Shown: piece by piece, positions 1 to 5,410 of the stretch | How positions within the stretch are numbered: the first letter of the stretch is position 1 | Layout of the letters: each line of letters begins with the position of its first letter | Assembly (NCBI GenBank): GCA_013002425.1 | Contig: JABDJQ010000287.1 | Location: forward strand, 1-6,102 | Length of the DNA stretch: 6,102 bases | Source of the DNA: Gemmatimonadota bacterium | Lineage (GTDB): Bacteria > Orphanbacterota > Orphanbacteria > Orphanbacterales > Orphanbacteraceae | Reading direction: 5' to 3' | Program-made: the position numbers and the translations under genes | Notes under the pieces: model-generated | Told to the model about the DNA's origin: nothing | What the model saw: only the letters and a program-made list of their open reading frames with translations | The model's database searches: none

Positions 1-444
1 GATGACCCGATGACACGGCACGACGATCGCGAGTGGATTGCGGCCGTTGGCAGTGCCGACCGCACGCACCGCGCGCGGCGCTCCGATTGCTTCGCCGAGC
101 GCGCGATACGATCGTGTTTCGCCGACAGGAATCTCGCGCAAGGCATTCCAGACGCGCATCTGAAACGGCGTGCCCGAGAAGTGCACGTCGAGTTCGCGGA
201 GCGCGTGCAGTTCTCCGGCGAAGTAACGCGCGAACACGCGTTCGGCCCCGCTCGCGAGCTTCGCGACGCGCCGTCCGGCGTCCGCTTCGAGCGCCCCCTC
301 CACGCGCTCCCATTCGTCGACCCATTCCACGGCCCGCAGCATGCCGTCGGTCTCCGCAATGCGGAGCGCGCCGAGGGGCGAGTCGATATCGATGTACTCC
401 CACAAACCGCCCGCCTTCTCGTTCGTTCTCGACTTCCCGCTCAT
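1..444 (-). CDS. ogt: Methylated-DNA--protein-cysteine methyltransferase (O6-alkylguanine repair), 3' end cut by window
   Basis: This is a suicide DNA-repair protein that moves the alkyl group from O6-alkylguanine (and O4-alkylthymine) onto its own cysteine. 148 residues are visible, starting MSGKSRTNEK. The C-terminal half is the winged-helix Ogt/MGMT domain: a TPFQMRVWNALREIPVGET stretch, the arginine-finger RAVG (R127), the GRNP hinge (N136) and the active site VVPCHRVI with Cys144 (codon 13-15) and His145. Spacing between these residues matches human MGMT R128/N137/C145. The frame runs off the left edge just after the active site; about 20-30 residues are probably missing. The start is set by a strong GGAGGAG ribosome binding site (451-457) six bases upstream and by an ATGA overlap with the stop of the Ada-AlkA fusion gene, so translation is probably coupled. 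It is the second gene of a repair operon. The family call is certain; only the exact symbol (ogt versus adaB) is open. Confidence 0.96.
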   Translation of the reverse strand, partial: MSGKSRTNEKAGGLWEYIDIDSPLGALRIAETDGMLRAVEWVDEWERVEGALEADAGRRVAKLASGAERVFARYFAGELHALRELDVHFSGTPFQMRVWNALREIPVGETRSYRALGEAIGAPRAVRAVGTANGRNPLAIVVPCHRVI

Positions 445-1916
445 GCCGGGCTCCTCCAGAGGTGCAGCAGCGCGTAGGCGCGCCACGGTCGCCACCGTTC
501 GGCCCGCGCCTCGATTTCCGTCCGGCGCTTCGACGGTACGATGTCCGCGAGCGCATGCTTGACGCCGAGATCGGTCGGCAGGAACGCGTCAGGGTTTCGA
601 AACGCGCGCATCGCGACGTAGCCCGCCGTCCACGGACCGATCCCGGGCACGGCGAGCAGCGCGGCGTCCAGTTCCTCGAACGAAGCGGACCCGTCGAGCG
701 GGATCGCTCCGTCCGCTACCGCGCGGGCGGCCGCCTGAATCGTACGTACCTTGGCGCCGTTCATGCCGAGTCCGTCGAGGTTCGCGCCGGCCAGCGTTTC
801 GGGGGTCGGCGCCTTGTGCGTGAGCCCGTCGCGCGCGAGCCCCGGGTCGAGCGGTTCGCCGTGGGCCTCCACGATCCGGCCGAGAATCGTCGTCGTCCCC
901 TTTACCGAGATCTGCTGCCCCACGATCGCGCGCAGTATGAGTTCGAATGGATCGTACGCGCCGGGGACGCGCATGCCCGGATGCGCCGCGACCGACTCCG
1001 CGAGAAACGGATCCTCCGCCAGCACTTCTTCCACTCGCTTCGGATTCGCGTCGAGGTCGAACTGGTTTCGCACGCGGTTGCACACTTTCATGAGGTCGCG
1101 CCCGCCCGGCCGGTCGAGCTCGATTCGGACCCCGTCCTTCGCCATGCGCACGGTCAGGATGTTCGTCTTGTCGTCGGCCGTGATCACGCGGTGATACGCG
1201 CCGTTCGTGACGGTTTCCACGCCCGGGACCCGGCGCGTTTCGAAGTAGCCGGCCAGATGTGGCCAGTCGATCGGATCGCGACACGTGAGGCGGAGCGCAA
1301 GGGGCTCGGTCGCGCCGCGGGATTTCTCGCCTCGGGCGCCGCCCATGGCGCCGCCGCTTTCGCGGACGCGAACTTCGCTCGGCGTCGCGCGAAAGACGCG
1401 TTTGAAGTGATCGTTGAACGATCGCACGCTCGCGTATCCTGCCGCGAACGCGATCTCGGTGACACGAAGCGACGTCTGCTCGAGCAGCGTCTTCGCAAAA
1501 TGCGCCCGGCGCGAGCGATTCACGGCGACCGGGGATGCGCCGACGTGCTGCAGGAAGAGCCTGCGCAGCTGGCGGTCGCCGACCCCGAGCCGCCCGGCGA
1601 GCTCCTCGATACCGCCGTCGTCGAGCGCGCCGCCCGCGATCAGACGGAGCGCGCGGGTTACGGTGGCCGATGTTCCGTTCCACGCGGGCGTTCCGGGAAG
1701 CGAGTCGGGCCGGCACCGTTTGCACGGCCGGAAGCCGGCCTCCTCGGCTGCTGCCGCGGAAGGGTAGAAGTCGATATTCTCAGGCTTCGGCGCGGGCGCG
1801 GGGCACACGGGACGGCAATAGATGCCGGTCGTGCGGACGCCCGTGTAGAAGCGGCCGTCGAACCGCACGTCGCGACTGCGGACCGCCCGGTAGCACTGTT
1901 CGTGGACGAGTTCCAT
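441..1916 (-). CDS. alkA: Ada-type sensor/AraC regulator fused to AlkA 3-methyladenine-DNA glycosylase II
   Basis: This 491-residue three-part protein senses and repairs alkylated DNA. Residues 1-75 are the Ada N-terminal zinc domain (GRFYTGVRTTGIYCRPVC, then FRPCKRCRPD). Cys34, 38, 65 and 68 bind zinc, and Cys34 matches the methyl-phosphotriester acceptor Cys38 of E. coli Ada. Residues about 86-183 are two AraC helix-turn-helices (VTEIAFAAGYASVRSFNDHF). After a Gly/Arg-rich linker comes an AlkA N-terminal domain (about 205-320), then the HhH-GPD glycosylase with GQQIS (333-337), the hairpin LLAVPGIGPWTAGY (420-433) and catalytic Asp449 in FLPTD. All key residues are present. The ATG at 1914-1916 has a GAAAGG ribosome binding site eight bases upstream, and the domain begins directly after it. 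The stop overlaps the ogt start. The same fusion is Rv1317c in M. tuberculosis. By analogy, methylated protein should activate its own promoter; that part is inferred. Confidence 0.96.
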   Translation of the reverse strand: MELVHEQCYRAVRSRDVRFDGRFYTGVRTTGIYCRPVCPAPAPKPENIDFYPSAAAAEEAGFRPCKRCRPDSLPGTPAWNGTSATVTRALRLIAGGALDDGGIEELAGRLGVGDRQLRRLFLQHVGASPVAVNRSRRAHFAKTLLEQTSLRVTEIAFAAGYASVRSFNDHFKRVFRATPSEVRVRESGGAMGGARGEKSRGATEPLALRLTCRDPIDWPHLAGYFETRRVPGVETVTNGAYHRVITADDKTNILTVRMAKDGVRIELDRPGGRDLMKVCNRVRNQFDLDANPKRVEEVLAEDPFLAESVAAHPGMRVPGAYDPFELILRAIVGQQISVKGTTTILGRIVEAHGEPLDPGLARDGLTHKAPTPETLAGANLDGLGMNGAKVRTIQAAARAVADGAIPLDGSASFEELDAALLAVPGIGPWTAGYVAMRAFRNPDAFLPTDLGVKHALADIVPSKRRTEIEARAERWRPWRAYALLHLWRSPA

Positions 1917-1924
1917 CTGCGATA

Positions 1925-1930
1925 CCTTTC
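1925..1930 (-). promoter_or_regulatory. Ribosome binding site of the Ada-AlkA gene
   Basis: GAAAGG on the minus strand, eight bases before the ATG at 1916. It supports that start codon. Most of the site lies inside a possible hairpin (TACCTT...AAGGTA, 1923-1942), so it might be partly masked in the messenger. Confidence 0.7.
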
Positions 1931-1933
1931 ATC

Positions 1934-1956
1934 TCTAAGGTACGAGTCTAAGGTAC
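1934..1956 (-). repeat. 10-bp direct repeat, possible operator of the Ada-AlkA regulator
   Basis: On the minus strand GTACCTTAGA occurs twice without mismatch (1947-1956 and 1934-1943), separated by three bases, giving a 13-bp period. It ends 17 bases before the start codon of the Ada-AlkA fusion. Tandem half-sites at a little over one helical turn suit the paired helix-turn-helices of an AraC-type protein, and this protein is expected to control its own promoter. It does not resemble the E. coli Ada box, so the role is inferred from position. No convincing -35/-10 pair was found for this gene, though TACCTT in each copy fits a TAnnnT -10 box. Confidence 0.45.
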
Positions 1957-1987
1957 CGCATCCGCCCCGCTCCGACCGGCAGATTTC

Positions 1988-1998
1988 GGACACTGTCC
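1988..1998. repeat. Short palindrome in the divergent control region
   Basis: GGACA-C-TGTCC is a perfect inverted repeat with a one-base centre. It lies between the two divergent genes, 27 bases upstream of the plus-strand -10 box. It could be an operator or a chance palindrome; nothing else supports it. Confidence 0.25.
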
Positions 1999-2021
1999 CG
2001 ATATGCACTCCGGAGGCCTTG

Positions 2022-2030
2022 TGCTAGACT
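2022..2030 (+). promoter_or_regulatory. Extended -10 promoter for the outer-membrane barrel gene
   Basis: TGC-TAGACT is an extended -10 element (TGn at 2022-2024, hexamer at 2025-2030). The -35 position holds only a poor match (TATGCA at 2002-2007, 17-base spacer), which an extended -10 can tolerate. Transcription would begin near 2037 and leave a leader of about 56 bases before the ATG at 2093. The same TGC-TAnnCT form precedes the gene at 5411, which strengthens both. Confidence 0.5.
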
Positions 2031-2043
2031 CCCGTTTCGGGAG
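2029..2043 (+). promoter_or_regulatory. Hairpin at the predicted transcription start
   Basis: CTCCCG-TTT-CGGGAG forms a six-base-pair stem with a three-base loop. It overlaps the end of the -10 box and the predicted start site, so the transcript would carry only its right part. A DNA-level operator is therefore more likely than an RNA structure. It is not a terminator, as no T-run follows. Confidence 0.3.
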
Positions 2044-2092
2044 GGCCGAGTTGACGCGATCATTTCCACATGAGAGTCGAGCGCCGCGCGCC

Positions 2093-3496
2093 ATGAGAAC
2101 GCTGTTTCTCGCCGCCGCTTTCTTCGCGGGAGGCATGGCGCTTCCTGCGGAGGCTGATCAGACGGGCGCGAAGAACGATTCGGCCTCGGGCGCATGGGGC
2201 CCGGTTCCGCCGCCGACGGACTCGACGCGCGCCGCCTATCGCACCCGCTCCCGCTCCGCGTGGGAGTACCCCGTACTCGTTCCTTATCAGATCGTCAATC
2301 TCCCGCTCCGCTATTCGCTGGCCGGCTTCAAGAGCGGCGTGATCTGGCTCGACGACGTCGGTTTCATTCCGCTCGTGCGACGCGTCTTCGGCGCGCAGGA
2401 ACTCCCGTACGGAGTGCTCGCCAACTTCTCGATTTCGCCGCTCAGCGGTGTCGGCGCGGGCGCCACCTTCTATCACGACGAATTCTTCGGTCCGCGCAAT
2501 CGCGCGAAACTCCGCACCCACTTCTCGACGGAAGGGACGCGGCGGGTTGCGCTCGGGATGGTCCTGAACGAGGACGGCAAGGTCGAGTTCGAAGCGGGAG
2601 GCGGGTATCGTCTGCGCCCCGAAGCGCGTTTCTCGGGGATCGGTCCGCAGGCTTCCGACGCGAACGAATCGCATTACACGCAGGAGACGTCGTGGGGCGG
2701 CCTGACTCTGAGTCGCGCGGCATCGCACGATCTTTCGCTGACGGCGGGCGTCATCGTTTCGGGGGTCGGAACGCGCGGCCCGCGCGACGAGGGCAGCGGC
2801 AGCGACGACAGGACACTGCTCGAAGTGTTCGGCGGGGACGACCGCCCGGCCGGCTACGGCGACAGGAGCGACGGCGTCATGTACAGCGCCGGTCTCGCGC
2901 ACGACGACACGCGCAAAGTCGGGCGTCCGGAACGCGGCGGCGTCCGCATGTTCAAAGCCGCGTATTTCTCGGGATTCGAGGAAGAAGACGGCTCGTTCTA
3001 TTCGTACCGCGCCGATCTGCAGCAGTTTCTGCCGCTCTGGTTTCAGGAGAGGGCGCTCGCTCTTCGCGGGGTGATTCACTGGATCGAGAACGACGGGGAC
3101 AGCGACGTTCCGTTCCAGCGCCTGCTGACGAACGACGAACCGGACCTGATGCGCGGTTTTCGCGACCTGCGCTGGCGCGACCGCGGGATCACGATACTGA
3201 CGGCCGAGTACCGCTTCCCGCTCTGGGCATACAACCGCCACAACGGCCGCGGCATCGACTTCTACATGTTCACGGACGTCGGCCAGGTGTTCGAAGACTT
3301 CGACGACATCTCGAAACGAAACATGCGCGCTTCGTACGGCGCCGGCCTTCGTTTCATGAAGCTGCGCGGATTCGTCGGGCGGCTCGAGTTCGGCTACTCC
3401 GAAGAGGACACGGTGTGGCGGCTCGCGGCGGAACAGACTTTCCAGTATTCGAAAGGCGGACTCTATAACGGCCGGGACAAGTCGGTGCTGCGATGA
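2093..3496 (+). CDS. Outer-membrane beta-barrel protein, Omp85/BamA-TamA (surface antigen D15) type without POTRA domains
   Basis: 467 residues. Residues 1-21 are a signal peptide (MRTLFLAAAFFAGG..., cleavage probably AEA|DQT), so the ATG at 2093 is preferred over one at 2003 that would lengthen it by 30 residues. The rest is rich in alternating short beta strands. MRGFRDLRWRDR (353-364) matches the conserved RGF loop motif of Omp85 barrels, followed by the typical TAEYRFPL strand. Known BamA, TamA and TpsB proteins carry N-terminal POTRA domains; here only about 70-100 residues precede the first clear strands, too few for a normal POTRA array. The last strand (TFQYS) is followed by a 13-residue polar tail ending in Arg, so the usual terminal aromatic residue is missing. 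The stop overlaps the next gene's start (ATGA). No strong ribosome binding site is visible. Its cargo or partner is unknown; the coupled exported protein is the obvious candidate. Confidence 0.85.
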   Translation: MRTLFLAAAFFAGGMALPAEADQTGAKNDSASGAWGPVPPPTDSTRAAYRTRSRSAWEYPVLVPYQIVNLPLRYSLAGFKSGVIWLDDVGFIPLVRRVFGAQELPYGVLANFSISPLSGVGAGATFYHDEFFGPRNRAKLRTHFSTEGTRRVALGMVLNEDGKVEFEAGGGYRLRPEARFSGIGPQASDANESHYTQETSWGGLTLSRAASHDLSLTAGVIVSGVGTRGPRDEGSGSDDRTLLEVFGGDDRPAGYGDRSDGVMYSAGLAHDDTRKVGRPERGGVRMFKAAYFSGFEEEDGSFYSYRADLQQFLPLWFQERALALRGVIHWIENDGDSDVPFQRLLTNDEPDLMRGFRDLRWRDRGITILTAEYRFPLWAYNRHNGRGIDFYMFTDVGQVFEDFDDISKRNMRASYGAGLRFMKLRGFVGRLEFGYSEEDTVWRLAAEQTFQYSKGGLYNGRDKSVLR

Positions 3497-5295
3497 GAGA
3501 GAGTATCCGCAATCGCTGCCCGCTCTCGGCCTGCTCGTTCATGCGCAATCGCCGTCCGCTCTCGGCCTGCTCGTTCATGCGCGCCGCGCCTGCCTTCGGC
3601 GCACGCGCACGCGCACTCGCACTCGTGCTGGGCATCCTGGCGCCGGCGCCGGATTTCGCGCTCGCGGACGAGCCCCTTCGCGACGCGCCCGTGGTCTGGT
3701 ACGAGGATGACAGAAATCATGTGGCGCAGCCCCGGGAGCGCGATCCGAATCTGCTCTGGGACGGCATCAACGACACGGTGATTCTGCCGCGCGAGCGCTA
3801 TACGAACCCGGTCCGTCTGATTCGTCGTATCGGGACCGCGTTCGGGGGCGACCACGTGCCCGCTGCGTCGAATATCAACGCGCTCGACGAAGCGCCGAAC
3901 TCGTCGTGGTTCACGAACCGGATCGGGCACTTCGAGATGACGGCCGACGAAGCCGCGCGCGGACCGGGCGGCGGTAGCGGGCCGGACATGAGCGCGCCGT
4001 GGACGATCGTGAGCGCGAAGAGCGAAGGGGTGACGCCGGGCTTCAACATCCGCGACGCGAAAGGCGACGTCTACGTCATCAAGTTCGACCCGCCCGGTTT
4101 CCTGAGCATGTCGACCGCGGCGGGCGTAATCTCGAACCGCATCTTTCACGCGTGCGGGTACAACACGCCCGAAGACGCCATCGTGCATTTCCGGCGCGAG
4201 GATCTCGTGCTCGCCGAGGGCGTAAAGCTGAAGGAACACGGTGTGAAGCGTGTGATGACGACGGCCGATGTCGACAAGCTGCTCGCGTCACTCGAACTCG
4301 CCCCCGACGGTACGTATCGCGCGATCTCGAGCAAGTTCCTGAGCGGCGTGCCCGTCGGCTGCTTCAACTATCTCGGGACGCGCGGCGACGATCCGAACGA
4401 CCGCGTGAGGCACGAACACCGGCGCGAGCTGCGTGGTCTCAAGATCATCGCCGCCTGGATCAACCACTTCGACACGAAGCAGCACAACTCGCTCGACATG
4501 TACGTGACCGAAGGCGACCGGAGCTACGTAAAGCATCATCTGATCGATTTCGCGAGCACGCTCGGAACCGGCGCGCACGGGCCGGCCATCCGTTACGGCT
4601 ACGAGTACACGTTCGATCTTCCGCCGATCGCGCTTCGCCTGGCGGCGCTCGGGTTCCGCGAGGACACGTGGAGAAAGCAGACGCGTCCGGAAGGTCTCGC
4701 GGAAGTGGGCTATTTCACGACGAAGTACTTCGATCCCCGCGAGTTCAAACCGCTGCAGCCGAACAGCGCGTTCGCGAACTGCACCGGGCGGGACGCGTAC
4801 TGGGCGGCGAAGATCATCTCGGCGTTTACGGACGAGCAGCTTCTCGCGATCGCGCGCGAAGGGCGTTACTACGATGAACGCGCGACCGAGTACGTGGCGC
4901 GCACACTTGCGGAGCGGCGCGACAAGATCGCGCGCGCGTTCTTCGACGAAGTGCCGCCGATCGATTTCTTCACGCTGCAGAACGGAACGCTCTCGTTTCA
5001 CGATCTCGGCGTGGAGCGCGGCATCTACCCCGCGGATAAGACGAAGTATCGCGTTCGTTTCGAAGTCGTGAACGCAGATCGCAGGGGACCCGGCGGCGGC
5101 GCATGGCGGGAGATTGCCGAAACGGAGGTCGCGTACGACGATCCCGCGATCCGTGAAGCGTTCGGCCGCGGCGCCGAGCGTGAGTATCCGTTTCTCGCGA
5201 TCGAAGTGCAGGTGAGCCGCGGGAAGTCGTGGTCCCCCTCCACGACCGCGTATCTCGCGCGTGCCGGCCGGCGCATTGTCGCGCTCGATCGCTAG
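3493..5295 (+). CDS. Exported protein of unknown function with kinase-like active-site pattern
   Basis: 600 residues from the ATG that overlaps the preceding stop. I do not recognise a characterised family. A signal peptide lies at residues 29-58 (core ALALVLGILAPAP, cleavage probably ALA|DEP), so the true start may instead be Met17 (3541) or Met29 (3577); a 36-bp repeat lies between. Blocks that look conserved are DEAPNSSWFTNR (132-143), EGVTPGF (178-184), YVIKFDPP (Lys197), DDPND (299-303), HEHRRELRGL (307-316), HFDTKQHN (325-332) and IDFASTLG (351-358). These resemble, in order, a glycine-loop region, the ATP-binding lysine, the HxDxKxxN catalytic loop and the metal-binding DF(G) of protein-kinase-like folds; the order is seen, the fold is inferred. 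About 110 C-terminal residues look like a beta-rich domain. It is translationally coupled to the outer-membrane barrel, so the two probably act together in the periplasm or at the surface. Confidence 0.8.
   Translation: MRESIRNRCPLSACSFMRNRRPLSACSFMRAAPAFGARARALALVLGILAPAPDFALADEPLRDAPVVWYEDDRNHVAQPRERDPNLLWDGINDTVILPRERYTNPVRLIRRIGTAFGGDHVPAASNINALDEAPNSSWFTNRIGHFEMTADEAARGPGGGSGPDMSAPWTIVSAKSEGVTPGFNIRDAKGDVYVIKFDPPGFLSMSTAAGVISNRIFHACGYNTPEDAIVHFRREDLVLAEGVKLKEHGVKRVMTTADVDKLLASLELAPDGTYRAISSKFLSGVPVGCFNYLGTRGDDPNDRVRHEHRRELRGLKIIAAWINHFDTKQHNSLDMYVTEGDRSYVKHHLIDFASTLGTGAHGPAIRYGYEYTFDLPPIALRLAALGFREDTWRKQTRPEGLAEVGYFTTKYFDPREFKPLQPNSAFANCTGRDAYWAAKIISAFTDEQLLAIAREGRYYDERATEYVARTLAERRDKIARAFFDEVPPIDFFTLQNGTLSFHDLGVERGIYPADKTKYRVRFEVVNADRRGPGGGAWREIAETEVAYDDPAIREAFGRGAEREYPFLAIEVQVSRGKSWSPSTTAYLARAGRRIVALDR
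3508..3579 (+). repeat. Two tandem 36-bp units at the start of the exported kinase-like gene
   Basis: Unit 1 (3508-3543) and unit 2 (3544-3579) are identical except for two bases. Each encodes RNR-C/R-PLSACSFM and ends in an in-frame ATG. The length is a multiple of three, so the reading frame is kept and the duplication simply multiplies possible start codons ahead of the signal peptide. It looks like a recent slippage or recombination event at the junction of two coupled genes. Confidence 0.95.
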
Positions 5296-5410
5296 CGTCG
5301 CGAAGATCCGCCCGCAACATCCGACCCGATGCGCCTTTCGTGCGGCTGTTCGCTCGCTGCCTCACCGCCTCTCATTGCCTTCTCACGCTTCCCGCTGCTA
5401 TTCTGATGCC
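5296..5410. other. Intergenic gap between the kinase-like gene and the next gene
   Basis: 115 bases with no gene of their own. An open frame continues through it from 5261 but lacks coding character before 5411. No stem followed by a T-run was found, so no intrinsic terminator is called for the upstream pair. The right end carries a promoter. Confidence 0.6.
5375..5404 (+). promoter_or_regulatory. Promoter giving a probably leaderless transcript
   Basis: A -35 box TTGCCT (5375-5380; 4 of 6 consensus bases) is followed after 18 bases by -10 box TATTCT (5399-5404; 4 of 6), extended by TGC (5396-5398). The expected transcription start, about seven bases further on, is 5411, which is the first base of the GTG start codon of the next gene. 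The messenger would therefore have no leader, consistent with the lack of a ribosome binding site there. Confidence 0.55.

Noticed and set aside
33..2027. A 664-codon open frame on the plus strand across the repair operon
   Set aside because: It lies opposite the certain Ada-AlkA and Ogt genes, is extremely Arg/Ala-rich with no recognisable motif, and is an expected artefact of GC-rich codons.
2003..2092. Upstream ATG at 2003 as the start of the barrel protein
   Set aside because: It would put 30 residues before a good signal peptide and would start upstream of the predicted -10 box.
2060..3241. A 393-codon open frame on the minus strand opposite the barrel gene
   Set aside because: Arg/Ala/Val-rich without domain signs; the plus strand has a signal peptide and the Omp85 RGF motif.
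3508..3579. CRISPR-like repeat
   Set aside because: Only two directly adjoining units with no spacer between them, inside a reading frame.
3600..3640. GC-rich simple repeat (GCACGC-like) near the signal peptide
   Set aside because: Imperfect and explained by Ala/Arg/Leu codons of the signal peptide region.
3463..4239. A 258-codon open frame on the minus strand over the repeat and the kinase-like gene
   Set aside because: Its apparent NEQAESGRRLRM repeat is only the complement of the 36-bp duplication; the plus frame has the signal peptide and motif blocks.
5261..5410. Upstream ATG at 5261 as the start of the third exported protein
   Set aside because: The added 50 residues are Arg/Ser-rich, overlap the end of the previous gene and precede the signal peptide; the promoter at 5375-5404 lies inside this stretch.
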